Source of the DNA: Rhodopirellula baltica SH 1
GTDB taxonomy: Bacteria; Planctomycetota; Planctomycetia; Pirellulales; Pirellulaceae
Assembly (NCBI RefSeq): GCF_000196115.1
Contig: NC_005027.1
Coordinates: 2,604,001-2,668,000, forward strand
Reading direction: 5' to 3'
Length of the DNA: 64,000 bases
The number at the start of each line of letters is the position of its first letter. Position 1 is the stretch's first letter. The notes under the pieces are model-generated. The model made no database searches. It was given only the letters and a program-made list of their open reading frames with translations, and had not been told where the DNA came from. Below, piece by piece: positions 8,512 through 16,292 of the stretch. Made by a program: the position numbers and the translations under genes.

Positions 8512-9933
8512 TCAGTCCGTGGTCGTTTGCTTGACGTGCAATCGCAGGGTTGGTGGGCTGGCGGTTGGGTGGGTTCGGCTGGCGAATCCATGCACGTAGC
8601 TTTGGGTCTGATTCACGGAAGTCAGCCGGGTGATCACCAGCGTCGGCGTGGATCCCAAGTTGTCTTGCACAAACTGCAGCAACCGTGGGTCGGCGATCAC
8701 AAATTGTCCTTGCGGTTTTGATTGTGGAATCAAGAACTCGCCAAGTAACTCGACTTTGTCCGGATTAAGTTGATGAGTCTCTGGCTTCCTGGCGGGAAAG
8801 TTGTTTCGATCGAGCGTTTTGGAATTCCAATCCGTGTTGTATTCCGGCTTCACACCGTGAACGCGAAAGGTGGAATCAGGCAACAAGGACGTGTACCCCA
8901 TCCCTGTGTGGACACCTTCCAGCCGAAGCTCCACGCTCGACAGCTCCGATATGTCAAAGCCCGTGAGATCAAATCGAATGAACGCCTTTCGGTTCCAATG
9001 AGGTTCGCTGTCAGCACGTTTGACCAGCAGCACATGATCCGGCGTGGGGAACACGTCTCCCTCTCGCCGATCCCCAGAGGTGACATCACCTTCGTCGCCA
9101 TCGCCATAGGCGGAGCTGATGTGAATGACTTTGTCGGAAGAGGCAGGCATTACGCCGTTCTGCTCGCCCCCACTTTTCTGCTTCGGGGCAAACGTTTCCA
9201 ACGCATGAACGGAAGCGAACGCTCGACTGGTTCCTTCCAAAGTCATTTGCCGTCCCGTTCCCAAATGTTTGACATCGACCTTGCCTTCCATCACATCCAA
9301 ACGAGCGTCACCGACGTTGTCGACAAAGACACCAAATTTGGTTCCACGATCGGTGATCTCCGCCCGAGGTGTTTCGACCACAAATCCTTCACCGCCTTCG
9401 CTGACCGACCCAACAATGCTGCCCGAATGCAGGCGACAACGTTCCGCTGAGATCAGTTCGATATCGACTGGTCCTTCCATCGAAACAGTCGCACGAGGAA
9501 ACTGCAATTCCGCGATCCCTGAAATCAAACGCAAGCGTCCCGTGGTGAGTTCTTGACCAACGGTTGTTGGCAAAGTCCCGGTGCCCCAATGGCAATCGGT
9601 TGACGAAATAATCGTCGCAACCGATCGCGGCTGCATCGTCATCCATTCCCAGCCCGCCGCCGCAACAAACAAGAGACTGGCGGCAATCAAAGGCAGGTAG
9701 CGGTTCAGCCGAGACAAACCAGTGGCTGATTCGGCGGGGCAAACAGGGGGCAACGTTTGCTCCGGAATGCCATTCCAAATCAACGCTGCATCTTGGTTCG
9801 CATGTTCGATATAGTCATCGAGCAACTCATCCGAGGCATGCAGCAGACTTTGCAGTTCCTCCGTTTCCGCTTGAGTCGCCACACCGCCCAAAAAGGCGTT
9901 TCGCAACTGATCAAATCGTTCACGCTGGGTCAT
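8512..9933 (-). CDS. FecR-domain protein with DNRLRE/CBM96-like tail
   Basis: 473 residues from the ATG at 9933, which has AAGGA ten bases upstream and overlaps the sigma factor gene by 14 bases. Order: a short cytosolic region resembling anti-sigma N-termini (residues 1-75), one transmembrane helix (YLPLIAASLLFVAAAGWEW), a FecR domain (QELTTGRLRLISGIAELQF, RCRLHSGSIVGSV, VETPRAEITDRGTKFGVFVD, LDVMEGKVDV), and a C-terminal module with RKAFIRFDLTGFD and VELRLEGVH, the pattern of DNRLRE/CBM96-type domains. Known family logic is that FecR proteins relay a surface or periplasmic signal to a cognate ECF sigma factor, which is encoded directly upstream. The C-terminal module could sense or bind carbohydrate; that is inferred. 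A GTG at 9990 would add 19 residues. Confidence 0.85.
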   Translation of the reverse strand: MTQRERFDQLRNAFLGGVATQAETEELQSLLHASDELLDDYIEHANQDAALIWNGIPEQTLPPVCPAESATGLSRLNRYLPLIAASLLFVAAAGWEWMTMQPRSVATIISSTDCHWGTGTLPTTVGQELTTGRLRLISGIAELQFPRATVSMEGPVDIELISAERCRLHSGSIVGSVSEGGEGFVVETPRAEITDRGTKFGVFVDNVGDARLDVMEGKVDVKHLGTGRQMTLEGTSRAFASVHALETFAPKQKSGGEQNGVMPASSDKVIHISSAYGDGDEGDVTSGDRREGDVFPTPDHVLLVKRADSEPHWNRKAFIRFDLTGFDISELSSVELRLEGVHTGMGYTSLLPDSTFRVHGVKPEYNTDWNSKTLDRNNFPARKPETHQLNPDKVELLGEFLIPQSKPQGQFVIADPRLLQFVQDNLGSTPTLVITRLTSVNQTQSYVHGFASRTHPTASPPTLRLHVKQTTTD

Positions 9934-10513
9934 TGGAGCGAGTTCCTTCGAGAGAAAGAGTGCGGTCAACACATGCGTGAAGTGCCTCACGTATACGGCT
10001 TAACATTTTGTAAACGGCATCCACGCTGGAGCCCATCTCCTCTGCGATATTTTCCACTGGCACACCCTGCCGGTAACGTTGTTCCACAAACAATCGTTTG
10101 CGTTCAGGCAGCTTCTGAACACAACCTTCCAACGCATCCAACCGACGCTGCAAATAGGCCGATCGTTTCTCCTGCCGCTCGGAAATCAACATTACGGTTT
10201 CGGTATCGAAGTGGGGTCGTTTGGCCCGTCGCTTCGACGTGAAAGCTCGGACCTGATTGAGCGCCACCGTGCACGCCCACGCCCGGAAATTAGTTCCTGG
10301 TTCGAATCGTTCGTACTCTCGCCAAAGCACGAGGTTGGTTTCCTGCAGCACTTCATCCGCGTCCATTCGATTGGGGATGAGCGAATGGATGTAGTAAAAC
10401 AGCGAGCGTTGAGACTCGGTCAGTAGCTGAATGAATTCGGTCGTTGCCTGGTCGTTGTTACTCATCTGTTGTTGCGTTGATTTCTTCAGGGCGTCGTATG
10501 CCTGGAAGTTCAT
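9920..10513 (-). CDS. ECF RNA polymerase sigma factor (planctomycete type)
   Basis: 197 residues. Region 2 is visible as RSLFYYIHSLIPNRMDADEVLQETNLVLW with the -10 recognition stretch NFRAWACTVALNQVRAF; region 4 as KLPERKRLFVEQRYRQGVPVENIAEEMGSSVDAVYKMLSRIREAL, a helix-turn-helix that reads the -35 box. The pattern fits the sigma-70 subfamily common in Rhodopirellula. The ATG at 10513 overlaps the stop of the preceding membrane protein gene (ATGA) and the 3' end overlaps the FecR gene, so all are coupled in one transcript. It likely recognises its own promoter upstream of 13379; no motif could be verified. Confidence 0.92.
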   Translation of the reverse strand: MNFQAYDALKKSTQQQMSNNDQATTEFIQLLTESQRSLFYYIHSLIPNRMDADEVLQETNLVLWREYERFEPGTNFRAWACTVALNQVRAFTSKRRAKRPHFDTETVMLISERQEKRSAYLQRRLDALEGCVQKLPERKRLFVEQRYRQGVPVENIAEEMGSSVDAVYKMLSRIREALHACVDRTLSLEGTRSNDPA

Positions 10514-11529
10514 TCCTTTGTTGGGGCTGCCTTTGAGTGTGGCAGATCCAGCTTCGCTAAAAACAAATCTGCAATCTTTCGAGCGGTGGTGATATTTTCC
10601 AAGTCATAGCGAATGTTGCCGTCACCCTCGGAGCCCCCACCGTGCCCCGTCAATTCCAAAATCGCATGAGGACTCTCACGATCGACGTCAATCAGCGCCG
10701 TGTACAGCAACGATGGTTGCCCCCACTCGGTTTCTTGCCACTCATCGTTTGAATCACCCGGCAGATTGAATTCCACACAAACGACAAACCGATTGCCTTT
10801 CCCCGGTTGGAGATACTGATCCAATTCGAAGCGGTGATTCTTAGTGGCCCCTGTCATTCCATCGACTTCTCCATCGGGATCGACCCCGGAGACCATGGTG
10901 TAGGCGTGTCGCCAAATCGGAAGCACATCGCTGCGGCGAAGCACTGCCCCATCGCCGGAAGACGTGGTGCGTGGAACAACTTCGCTGTAAGCAAGCCCTT
11001 CGTCCAGGTACAACGTCTCAATCATGGTCCCGGTTGTGGATTCCACCCAAACCGCCGTGGCAGGCAGGCGATCAAGCGACATCGAATAACCAAGATGAAT
11101 CGAAAGCCTCGCGTCCGATTCTCGCTTGGGTTTTCTCACAACAATCCGCTGATGCGGCGACAACTCGCCAAAGCCCACCAGTGAGGACACTCGTACAATC
11201 TGGTTTCGCTGGCGAGTCTCATAGCTTTGATTCATCAACCAATTGGTAGGCGGGACCGCGGCAAGCGAGGCCACCAGCACCACCGCCCAGAACCCAAGCA
11301 CGCTTGCTTTGCGAGCCAATCCCATCGCCTTTGACTTCCTTGATGCAATGGATCGAAAGTAGCTGAGTCGGCTCAACACATGCTTTGCCACCAAGGCGAC
11401 ACACACGACCCCGGAGACCACATGCAATCGCGTGTTCGTCTGAGAAAACGGCAGCGTGAACACCAGCACCCCGGTGACCATCAGGGTGCTGAACGAAAAC
11501 AGCAAGGCAAGATTGACCCAGTGTCTCAT
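10510..11529 (-). CDS. Membrane protein with DUF4405-like N-terminus and DUF2271-like C-terminus
   Basis: 339 residues. Three hydrophobic helices (WVNLALLFSFSTLMVTGVLV, LHVVSGVVCVALVAKHVL, SVLGFWAVVLVASLAAV) with histidines at helix ends resemble the small cytochrome-b-like DUF4405 fold, although haem ligation cannot be proved from sequence. The periplasmic part of about 230 residues includes VDGMTGATKNHRFELDQYL and, later, QPSLLYTALIDVDRESPHAILELTGHG, resembling DUF2271-type segments seen near FMN-dependent systems. It sits between the FAD oxidoreductase (TGATG junction at 11527-11531) and the sigma factor (ATGA), so it may deliver or accept electrons for the oxidoreductase. That role is an inference. 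Confidence 0.65.
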   Translation of the reverse strand: MRHWVNLALLFSFSTLMVTGVLVFTLPFSQTNTRLHVVSGVVCVALVAKHVLSRLSYFRSIASRKSKAMGLARKASVLGFWAVVLVASLAAVPPTNWLMNQSYETRQRNQIVRVSSLVGFGELSPHQRIVVRKPKRESDARLSIHLGYSMSLDRLPATAVWVESTTGTMIETLYLDEGLAYSEVVPRTTSSGDGAVLRRSDVLPIWRHAYTMVSGVDPDGEVDGMTGATKNHRFELDQYLQPGKGNRFVVCVEFNLPGDSNDEWQETEWGQPSLLYTALIDVDRESPHAILELTGHGGGSEGDGNIRYDLENITTARKIADLFLAKLDLPHSKAAPTKE

Positions 11530-13379
11530 CAGGACGAGCGATCCTCAAAACCGATCAGACTGCGAAGTTCGCGAACATGCTTCTGCCCGACTTCTCGAGG
11601 CGTTGCTTGATAAGCCTTGCACAGCGACGCGGCGTACCCGGTTGCAACTCCCATTTGACCACACGTGTTCATGACGCGCGGTCCGGCCAATCCAATGTGG
11701 GAACAACTGAAACAGCGTCCGGCCATCATCAGATTATCGATGTCCTTTGAATACAGACTTCGGAACGGAACGAAGTATTCTCCACCGGTTTTGTAGAACA
11801 ACGCCTTGGACAAGAAGTCGACCGGATTGCCCTGCAAGACTTGCTGGTAATGCGAATCGATCTCGCGCGTTTCCACCACCACCGCATCCTCGAACTCGCG
11901 TCGTTCAGCGGCATCTTTCATCGTGTAGATGTGATCGCCCGTCAGACGGCGAGATTCGCGTTTGCCACCAACGAACGAAACCCATTTCAACGTCCAGGGT
12001 GCGTTCTTGGGATGCCGTTTCGCATTGGCAAACGAACCGTAGATCGCACGCAACATGTGGTCACGAATGGTTTCCGCATCGTCGATTTGATCCAGATCAT
12101 TGTCAGAGTATTCCCAGTACCATTCCCCCGCGGTCGCTTCGTGATCCTTCGCCACCGGCATCGCCCAAGGCACGTCGGGGAAAGTGCTGCGCTGGCTCGT
12201 TTTCTCGGCATTCCAAAGCACTGACGTTCCCATCACACGTTTATCGGGAACCTCAGGACTCCAAAGATCGCCGTGCTTGTCCCAAGCTTCACCAAATTCC
12301 GTGTGCGATTCGCGGCCGATTCGGTATTCAGCTCCGGCCCAATACCCCAGCCAACCATCGCCAGTCGCATCGACAAAGACAGGAGCATAGAAGCGTTTCA
12401 AACGACCGGAGGACGCTTCCCTGGCTTCCACGCTTTCGATGCGTCCATCGCTCTTGGACAATCCACATGCGATGTGTCCCGCGAAAAGCTCGACGCCCGA
12501 TGCGGCCATGGCGGCTTCACGTTTCTTTTGGTCCTTGCGAGCCAGCGCGCTGCCGTTGGGATAGTGTTCCGTATCGATCTTTTTCAAGATCCCAGCGGCA
12601 CGGCCGTGGATTCCCAACGTGTGAACACGAATTTCTTCAGAGGCGTTGCCGCCAAAAATGGGCCGGTCCTGGATCAATGCCACTTTCAGTCCTTGCGAAC
12701 GTGCCGCCAGCGCCGCACCACAACCTGAAATCCCGCCGCCGACGATGACCAAGTCGAACTCGAGTTCATTGACTTGCAATTCGGCACGACCGGTGACTTG
12801 ATCTTTCCAAGCCACTACTTCCGCGGCGTCGTTCGGCAGCGTTGGCGAGGACGACTTGGAGAAATAGACCGCGTCACAGCGACCATCAAAACCGGTGAGG
12901 TCGGCCAACTCAATCTTCACCTTGGCCGGGTCATCGATCTCGATGGCACCACCTTTTTGCCAATGCCATTTTGTGTCTTCCGTCCCAAATTCCGGTGTCA
13001 GAGTTTTGTCGTTGACTGTCACATGAAAGCGACCGGGAGATTTCCACTCGCCCTGGCACCAATCACGCGTCCTCACCCAAACGTGCCAAGTTCCTGCATC
13101 AGGCAGAGCGACGTGAGTGGTCGCGTTGGCAACCGGCTCTCCCATGCCATGGGCCAACAGATAACAGCCGCCCATTTGCTGGTAGTGCTGGGTATCCAAT
13201 GTCCAGCCACCCAAATCCTCGAACTGGCTGGCCTCGACCAAGACGCCTTCCGCCGCTGAACTCGCCTCCGAAGACAAACGTTCACTTCCCATGATGTATC
13301 CGGGAGCCGTGGCGGAAAGCACTCCTGCTCCTCCCATAACTCGCAAGAAGCCACGTCGTCCAATTTGGTTGTTTTTCAT
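11529..13379 (-). CDS. Tat-exported FAD-dependent oxidoreductase
   Basis: 616 residues. The twin-arginine signal is GRRGFLRVMGGAGVLSAT. Residues about 40-200 form a beta-rich module (VLVEASQFEDLGGW, GTWHVWVRTRDW) that looks like a carbohydrate-binding or golvesin-like domain. An FAD_oxidored core follows: FDLVIVGGGISGCGAALAA (dinucleotide-binding GxGxxG), FGGNASEEIRVHTLGIHG, DATGDGWLGYWAGA and, near the end, NLMMAGRCFSCSHIGLAGPR with GQMGVATGYAA. This family includes planctomycete enzymes annotated as xanthan lyase-like or FAD-dependent oxidoreductases; the substrate is unknown. It is the first gene of the minus-strand operon 13379 to 8512, whose later genes are a membrane protein, the ECF sigma factor and the FecR protein. 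Confidence 0.87.
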   Translation of the reverse strand: MKNNQIGRRGFLRVMGGAGVLSATAPGYIMGSERLSSEASSAAEGVLVEASQFEDLGGWTLDTQHYQQMGGCYLLAHGMGEPVANATTHVALPDAGTWHVWVRTRDWCQGEWKSPGRFHVTVNDKTLTPEFGTEDTKWHWQKGGAIEIDDPAKVKIELADLTGFDGRCDAVYFSKSSSPTLPNDAAEVVAWKDQVTGRAELQVNELEFDLVIVGGGISGCGAALAARSQGLKVALIQDRPIFGGNASEEIRVHTLGIHGRAAGILKKIDTEHYPNGSALARKDQKKREAAMAASGVELFAGHIACGLSKSDGRIESVEAREASSGRLKRFYAPVFVDATGDGWLGYWAGAEYRIGRESHTEFGEAWDKHGDLWSPEVPDKRVMGTSVLWNAEKTSQRSTFPDVPWAMPVAKDHEATAGEWYWEYSDNDLDQIDDAETIRDHMLRAIYGSFANAKRHPKNAPWTLKWVSFVGGKRESRRLTGDHIYTMKDAAERREFEDAVVVETREIDSHYQQVLQGNPVDFLSKALFYKTGGEYFVPFRSLYSKDIDNLMMAGRCFSCSHIGLAGPRVMNTCGQMGVATGYAASLCKAYQATPREVGQKHVRELRSLIGFEDRSS

Positions 13380-13631
13380 CGTTTCTCTGGTGTCGCAAGA
13401 TGGAAATCAATGGATTGAATCGGCGATCCTGTTCGTCGGATTCATGCACTCAGAGAGTCCACCCCAGGTAATTTTGGACAACTAATCCAACTTAATTTGC
13501 ATTTTGCGGAAAAATCCTGTCCAAAAATCAACCCAACCCCCTCTCTTTGATCAGACACGAAATCCTTCGTCTTTTCTGGCGTTGTGCATGGAGCAGCGCC
13601 ACACTTTTCGTTCATTCAAAGGAAGCACATT

Positions 13632-14774
13632 GTGAGAACAGGCAGAAAACGCAAAGCGTTCACGCTCGTTGAACTGTTGGTCGTCATTGCAATCATCGGA
13701 GTTCTCGTTGGACTACTATTGCCGGCGGTTCAAGCAGCGCGAGAAGCAGCTCGACGGATGTCATGCAGCAATAATTTCAAGCAGATCGGCTTGTCGCTGC
13801 ACAACTACCACGCGGCTTACAACCGGTTGCCACCCAACGGAACCGGCCCTTCGTTGCCCGCTCTGAAGCAGCTCAGTGCGAACATTGGACTGTTGCCGTT
13901 TTTGGAGCAGCAGGGTCTATGGGAAATGATGTCCAACCCATTGATGCCCGAACCCGGCGAAACACCAACGGATGCCACTGCCGCTGGTTTGTGGCCGCCA
14001 TTCGGGCCGCGTCCATGGGTCGACTTGAATGAGTACGATCCTTACCAAATGCAAACCCCCGCATTCCGTTGCCCTTCCGATCCAGGCGTGTCGCCCTTGG
14101 GAACAGGCATGACCAATTATGCATTTTCTCATGGCGATGCGATCTTGCGAATCGGGTATCCACCCTCGAACCAGTGGGCCGACCAAGGTGTCTTCCGCGG
14201 TCTGTTCAAACGAGATGAACCGCGTAAATTCCGAGACGTCCTCGATGGATTGTCGAACACAATTGCGATGGCTGAGATTGTGACCAACCTCGGCGACCGC
14301 GGCGTCGGTGGTTCCGTCGTCAACCTTTCGCACTTCCCCGCCGATGACTCGATGGGATCCGATTTGACTCTCTGCACTTCCGTCATTGACCCCGAGCGTC
14401 CCCAATTCATCGAGAGCAGTGTGCCACTGTGGGACAGTGGGGGAACGTCACGAGGCGGTCGCTGGTGGAACTATCACTTGATGATCACGGGCATGAACAC
14501 TGTCCTGCCACCCAACTCACCCACCTGCCCCATGGGTTGGGGCACTGCCTGGCAATCAGGCGTATTCAGCTCAGCAAGTCACCATCAAGGTGGGGTTCAT
14601 GTTCTGTTGACGGATGGAGCCGTGAAGTTCGTCACCGATTCGATCGAAGCGGGCAATCAACAAGCCCAAAGCATTTCAAAGAACTACGGTAATGTCGGAC
14701 AAAAGAGTCCCTACGGATTGTGGGGAGCTCACGGGTCCATTTCTTCCAAGGAAACGATTGAAGGTTTCGAATGA
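13632..14774 (+). CDS. DUF1559 pseudopilin-like protein
   Basis: 380 residues from a GTG at 13632, chosen because AAAGGAAG lies six bases upstream; a GTG at 13584 has no ribosome binding site. The N-terminus is MRTGRKRKA|FTLVELLVVIAIIGV, so the residue before the cleavage site is alanine where glycine is usual. Then come GLLLPAVQAAREAARRMSC, CSNNFKQIGLSLHNYH, LDGLSNTIAMAEIV and a C-terminal H-X9-DGAV region (SASHHQGGVHVLLTDGAVKF), the classic DUF1559 (SBP_bac_10) signature. Prepilin peptidase processing is expected. Its stop codon overlaps the start of a small lipoprotein gene. Confidence 0.9.
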   Translation: MRTGRKRKAFTLVELLVVIAIIGVLVGLLLPAVQAAREAARRMSCSNNFKQIGLSLHNYHAAYNRLPPNGTGPSLPALKQLSANIGLLPFLEQQGLWEMMSNPLMPEPGETPTDATAAGLWPPFGPRPWVDLNEYDPYQMQTPAFRCPSDPGVSPLGTGMTNYAFSHGDAILRIGYPPSNQWADQGVFRGLFKRDEPRKFRDVLDGLSNTIAMAEIVTNLGDRGVGGSVVNLSHFPADDSMGSDLTLCTSVIDPERPQFIESSVPLWDSGGTSRGGRWWNYHLMITGMNTVLPPNSPTCPMGWGTAWQSGVFSSASHHQGGVHVLLTDGAVKFVTDSIEAGNQQAQSISKNYGNVGQKSPYGLWGAHGSISSKETIEGFE

Positions 14775-14950
14775 TGAAGTTGACACGAATGATCGCAACG
14801 CTGTGTTTCGCGGTGGGCCTATCGGGCTTGCCGGCCTGCTCGCAGGGCGGCGGTGACGCGGAAAAATTGGCCGCTCCCGAGGGCATCGACTGGGAAGCCA
14901 TCGAAGCCCAAGACGGCTCGATCGCTGACGCACAAAGCGAAGGCGAGTAG
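14771..14950 (+). CDS. Small putative lipoprotein (59 aa)
   Basis: Starts at an ATG (14771) overlapping the DUF1559 stop codon (ATGA). The 59-residue product has a basic N-terminus, a hydrophobic stretch (MIATLCFAVGLSGLPAC) ending in a plausible lipobox LPAC, and an acidic, alanine-rich mature part (EGIDWEAIEAQDGSIADAQ). Short lipoproteins directly behind DUF1559 genes are common in planctomycetes. It should be co-translated with the pseudopilin. Function unknown; reality of the gene is supported by the coupling, the signal peptide and the terminator-like hairpin just after it. Confidence 0.7.
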   Translation: MMKLTRMIATLCFAVGLSGLPACSQGGGDAEKLAAPEGIDWEAIEAQDGSIADAQSEGE

Positions 14951-14970
14951 AAACGCCTGTTTCGAATCAA

Positions 14971-15004
14971 CGTTCCTCTCGGTGCATTTTCAACGAGAGG
15001 AACG
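14971..15004 (+). terminator. Hairpin after DUF1559/lipoprotein operon
   Basis: Perfect 11-base inverted repeat CGTTCCTCTCG / CGAGAGGAACG with a 12-base loop, 21 bases after the lipoprotein stop. No T tract follows, so it may end transcription weakly or protect the mRNA 3' end. Confidence 0.55.
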
Positions 15005-15065
15005 CTGGTTTGAATTGGAAGGCGATCTTGCCGGATCCGCGTTTCGTTTGGTCCAGCCGCCATTG

Positions 15066-15140
15066 CACCGTCACCGGATTCGCCAAGAATTTGGACGCGT
15101 CCCAACCGAAACACCTGAATTCTGCCGAAGCCAGCTACGG
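15066..15140. repeat. Palindromic repeat A, copy 5
   Basis: Begins the second A-B-A-B array, again between convergent genes. Left arm GGATTCGCCAAGAATTT, right arm GAATTCTGCCGAAGCC. Confidence 0.8.
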
Positions 15141-15153
15141 ACTGGCTAGCCAC

Positions 15154-15274
15154 GTAGGCCAGGTCTTACCTGGCAACCAAGCCGATTCTTTGGAACAAAG
15201 CGAGGCGGTTTAGCATTCATCCGCAAGTTCGCGAGGCTCCGTCCGATCACCCCGCCAGGTGGAACCTGGCCTAC
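15154..15274. repeat. Palindromic repeat B, copy 5
   Basis: 121 bases, left triloop CTT, with intact arms and outer inverted ends. It strongly resembles copy 1 including its AT-rich centre (GTTTAGCATTCATCCGC). Confidence 0.9.
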
Positions 15275-15300
15275 GCCGATGTCCACTGAAAGCCGTCACG

Positions 15301-15375
15301 CACGGTAGCCGGATTCGCCAAAAATTCGGACGCGTCCCACCTAAAACATCTGAATTCTGCCGAATTCAACCACGA
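15301..15375. repeat. Palindromic repeat A, copy 6
   Basis: Arms GGATTCGCCAAAAATTC and GAATTCTGCCGAATTC. It follows the B copy by the same linker as in the first array. Confidence 0.8.
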
Positions 15376-15388
15376 ACTAACTAGTCTC

Positions 15389-15508
15389 GTAGGCCAGGTT
15401 GTACCTGGCATCCAGCCGATGCTTTGGCACAAAGCGAGGCGATTAGTCATTCATCCGCGAGTTCGTGAGGCCCCGGCCATTCGCCCAGCCAGGTGGAACC
15501 TGGCCTAC
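15389..15508. repeat. Palindromic repeat B, copy 6
   Basis: 120 bases, left triloop TGT. The middle hairpin has one change (GCTTTG-GCA-CAAAGC), again in the loop. A degenerate A-like piece follows at about 15526-15583, up to the stop of the endonuclease III gene. Confidence 0.88.
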
Positions 15509-15600
15509 ATCGACAGAAAGCCGCCACGCAACAGGCCCAGAGATTCCAACCGGAGCTCTGATATTCTGGCGAATCCAGCCACGCGGACGAGTAAGAAAGA

Positions 15601-16254
15601 TCAGGGTTTGATCCAGGTCACTGGTTTGCGGCGGTTGGGATAGAGCTCGCGGCAGAGTTCACACACGCGTCCGTCGCAGCCTCGCGCGGTGCAGAACTCT
15701 CGACCGTAGAAAATGATTTGCAGATGCAGCTTGTTCCAAGACGACTCGGGGAACAAGCTTTTCAGATCTCGTTCAGTTTGCACAACGCTTTTGCCGCTGG
15801 ACAATCCCCAACGCTGGGCCAGTCGATGAATGTGCGTGTCAACCGGAAACGCTGGGAAGCCGAACGCTTGCGACATCACAACGCTGGCTGTTTTATGCCC
15901 GACACCGGGCAATGCTTCCAGCTCTTCGAATGTGCTTGGTACCTGGCCTTTGTGCAGATCGATCAGCATCCCCGATAGCTTCGCGAGCGCCTTGGCTTTC
16001 TGCTTTGAAAGTCCGAGCGGGCGGATGATTTCGAGGATTCCCTCTTCGCCAAGCTCACGCATCTTTGAGGGCGTTCCGGCAACCGAAAACAACTCCGGCG
16101 TGATCTCATTAACCTTTTTGTCGGTGCATTGCGCACTCAACAAAACAGCGACCAACAACGTGAACTCGTCGGTGTGGTCCAGCGGAATCGGCGGGTCGGG
16201 ATAGAGCGTGTTCAGACGCTCGAGGACAATGGCGGCGCGTTCTTTCTTCAACAT
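15601..16254 (-). CDS. nth: Endonuclease III (DNA glycosylase/AP lyase)
   Basis: 217 residues from the ATG at 16254 (a GTG at 16260 is possible). It removes oxidised pyrimidines and cleaves at abasic sites in base excision repair. The helix-hairpin-helix is LPGVGHKTA with catalytic lysine K121, and the catalytic aspartate is D139 in FPVDTHIHR; VLLSAQCTDKKVN is the conserved early motif. Four cysteines lie near the C-terminus (C188, C193, C198, C201), spaced C-x4-C-x4-C-x2-C, instead of the C-x6-C-x2-C-x5-C usual for the 4Fe-4S cluster. Length is normal for the family. It is followed by the second repeat array. Confidence 0.92.
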   Translation of the reverse strand: MLKKERAAIVLERLNTLYPDPPIPLDHTDEFTLLVAVLLSAQCTDKKVNEITPELFSVAGTPSKMRELGEEGILEIIRPLGLSKQKAKALAKLSGMLIDLHKGQVPSTFEELEALPGVGHKTASVVMSQAFGFPAFPVDTHIHRLAQRWGLSSGKSVVQTERDLKSLFPESSWNKLHLQIIFYGREFCTARGCDGRVCELCRELYPNRRKPVTWIKP

Positions 16255-16292
16255 CGCCACACTATACCGAATCGTCTGGGGTTACCCAGTGA

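Noticed and set aside
10290-10330. GGTTCGAATCG word resembling a tRNA T-loop
   Set aside because: It lies inside the sigma factor coding region without other tRNA arms.
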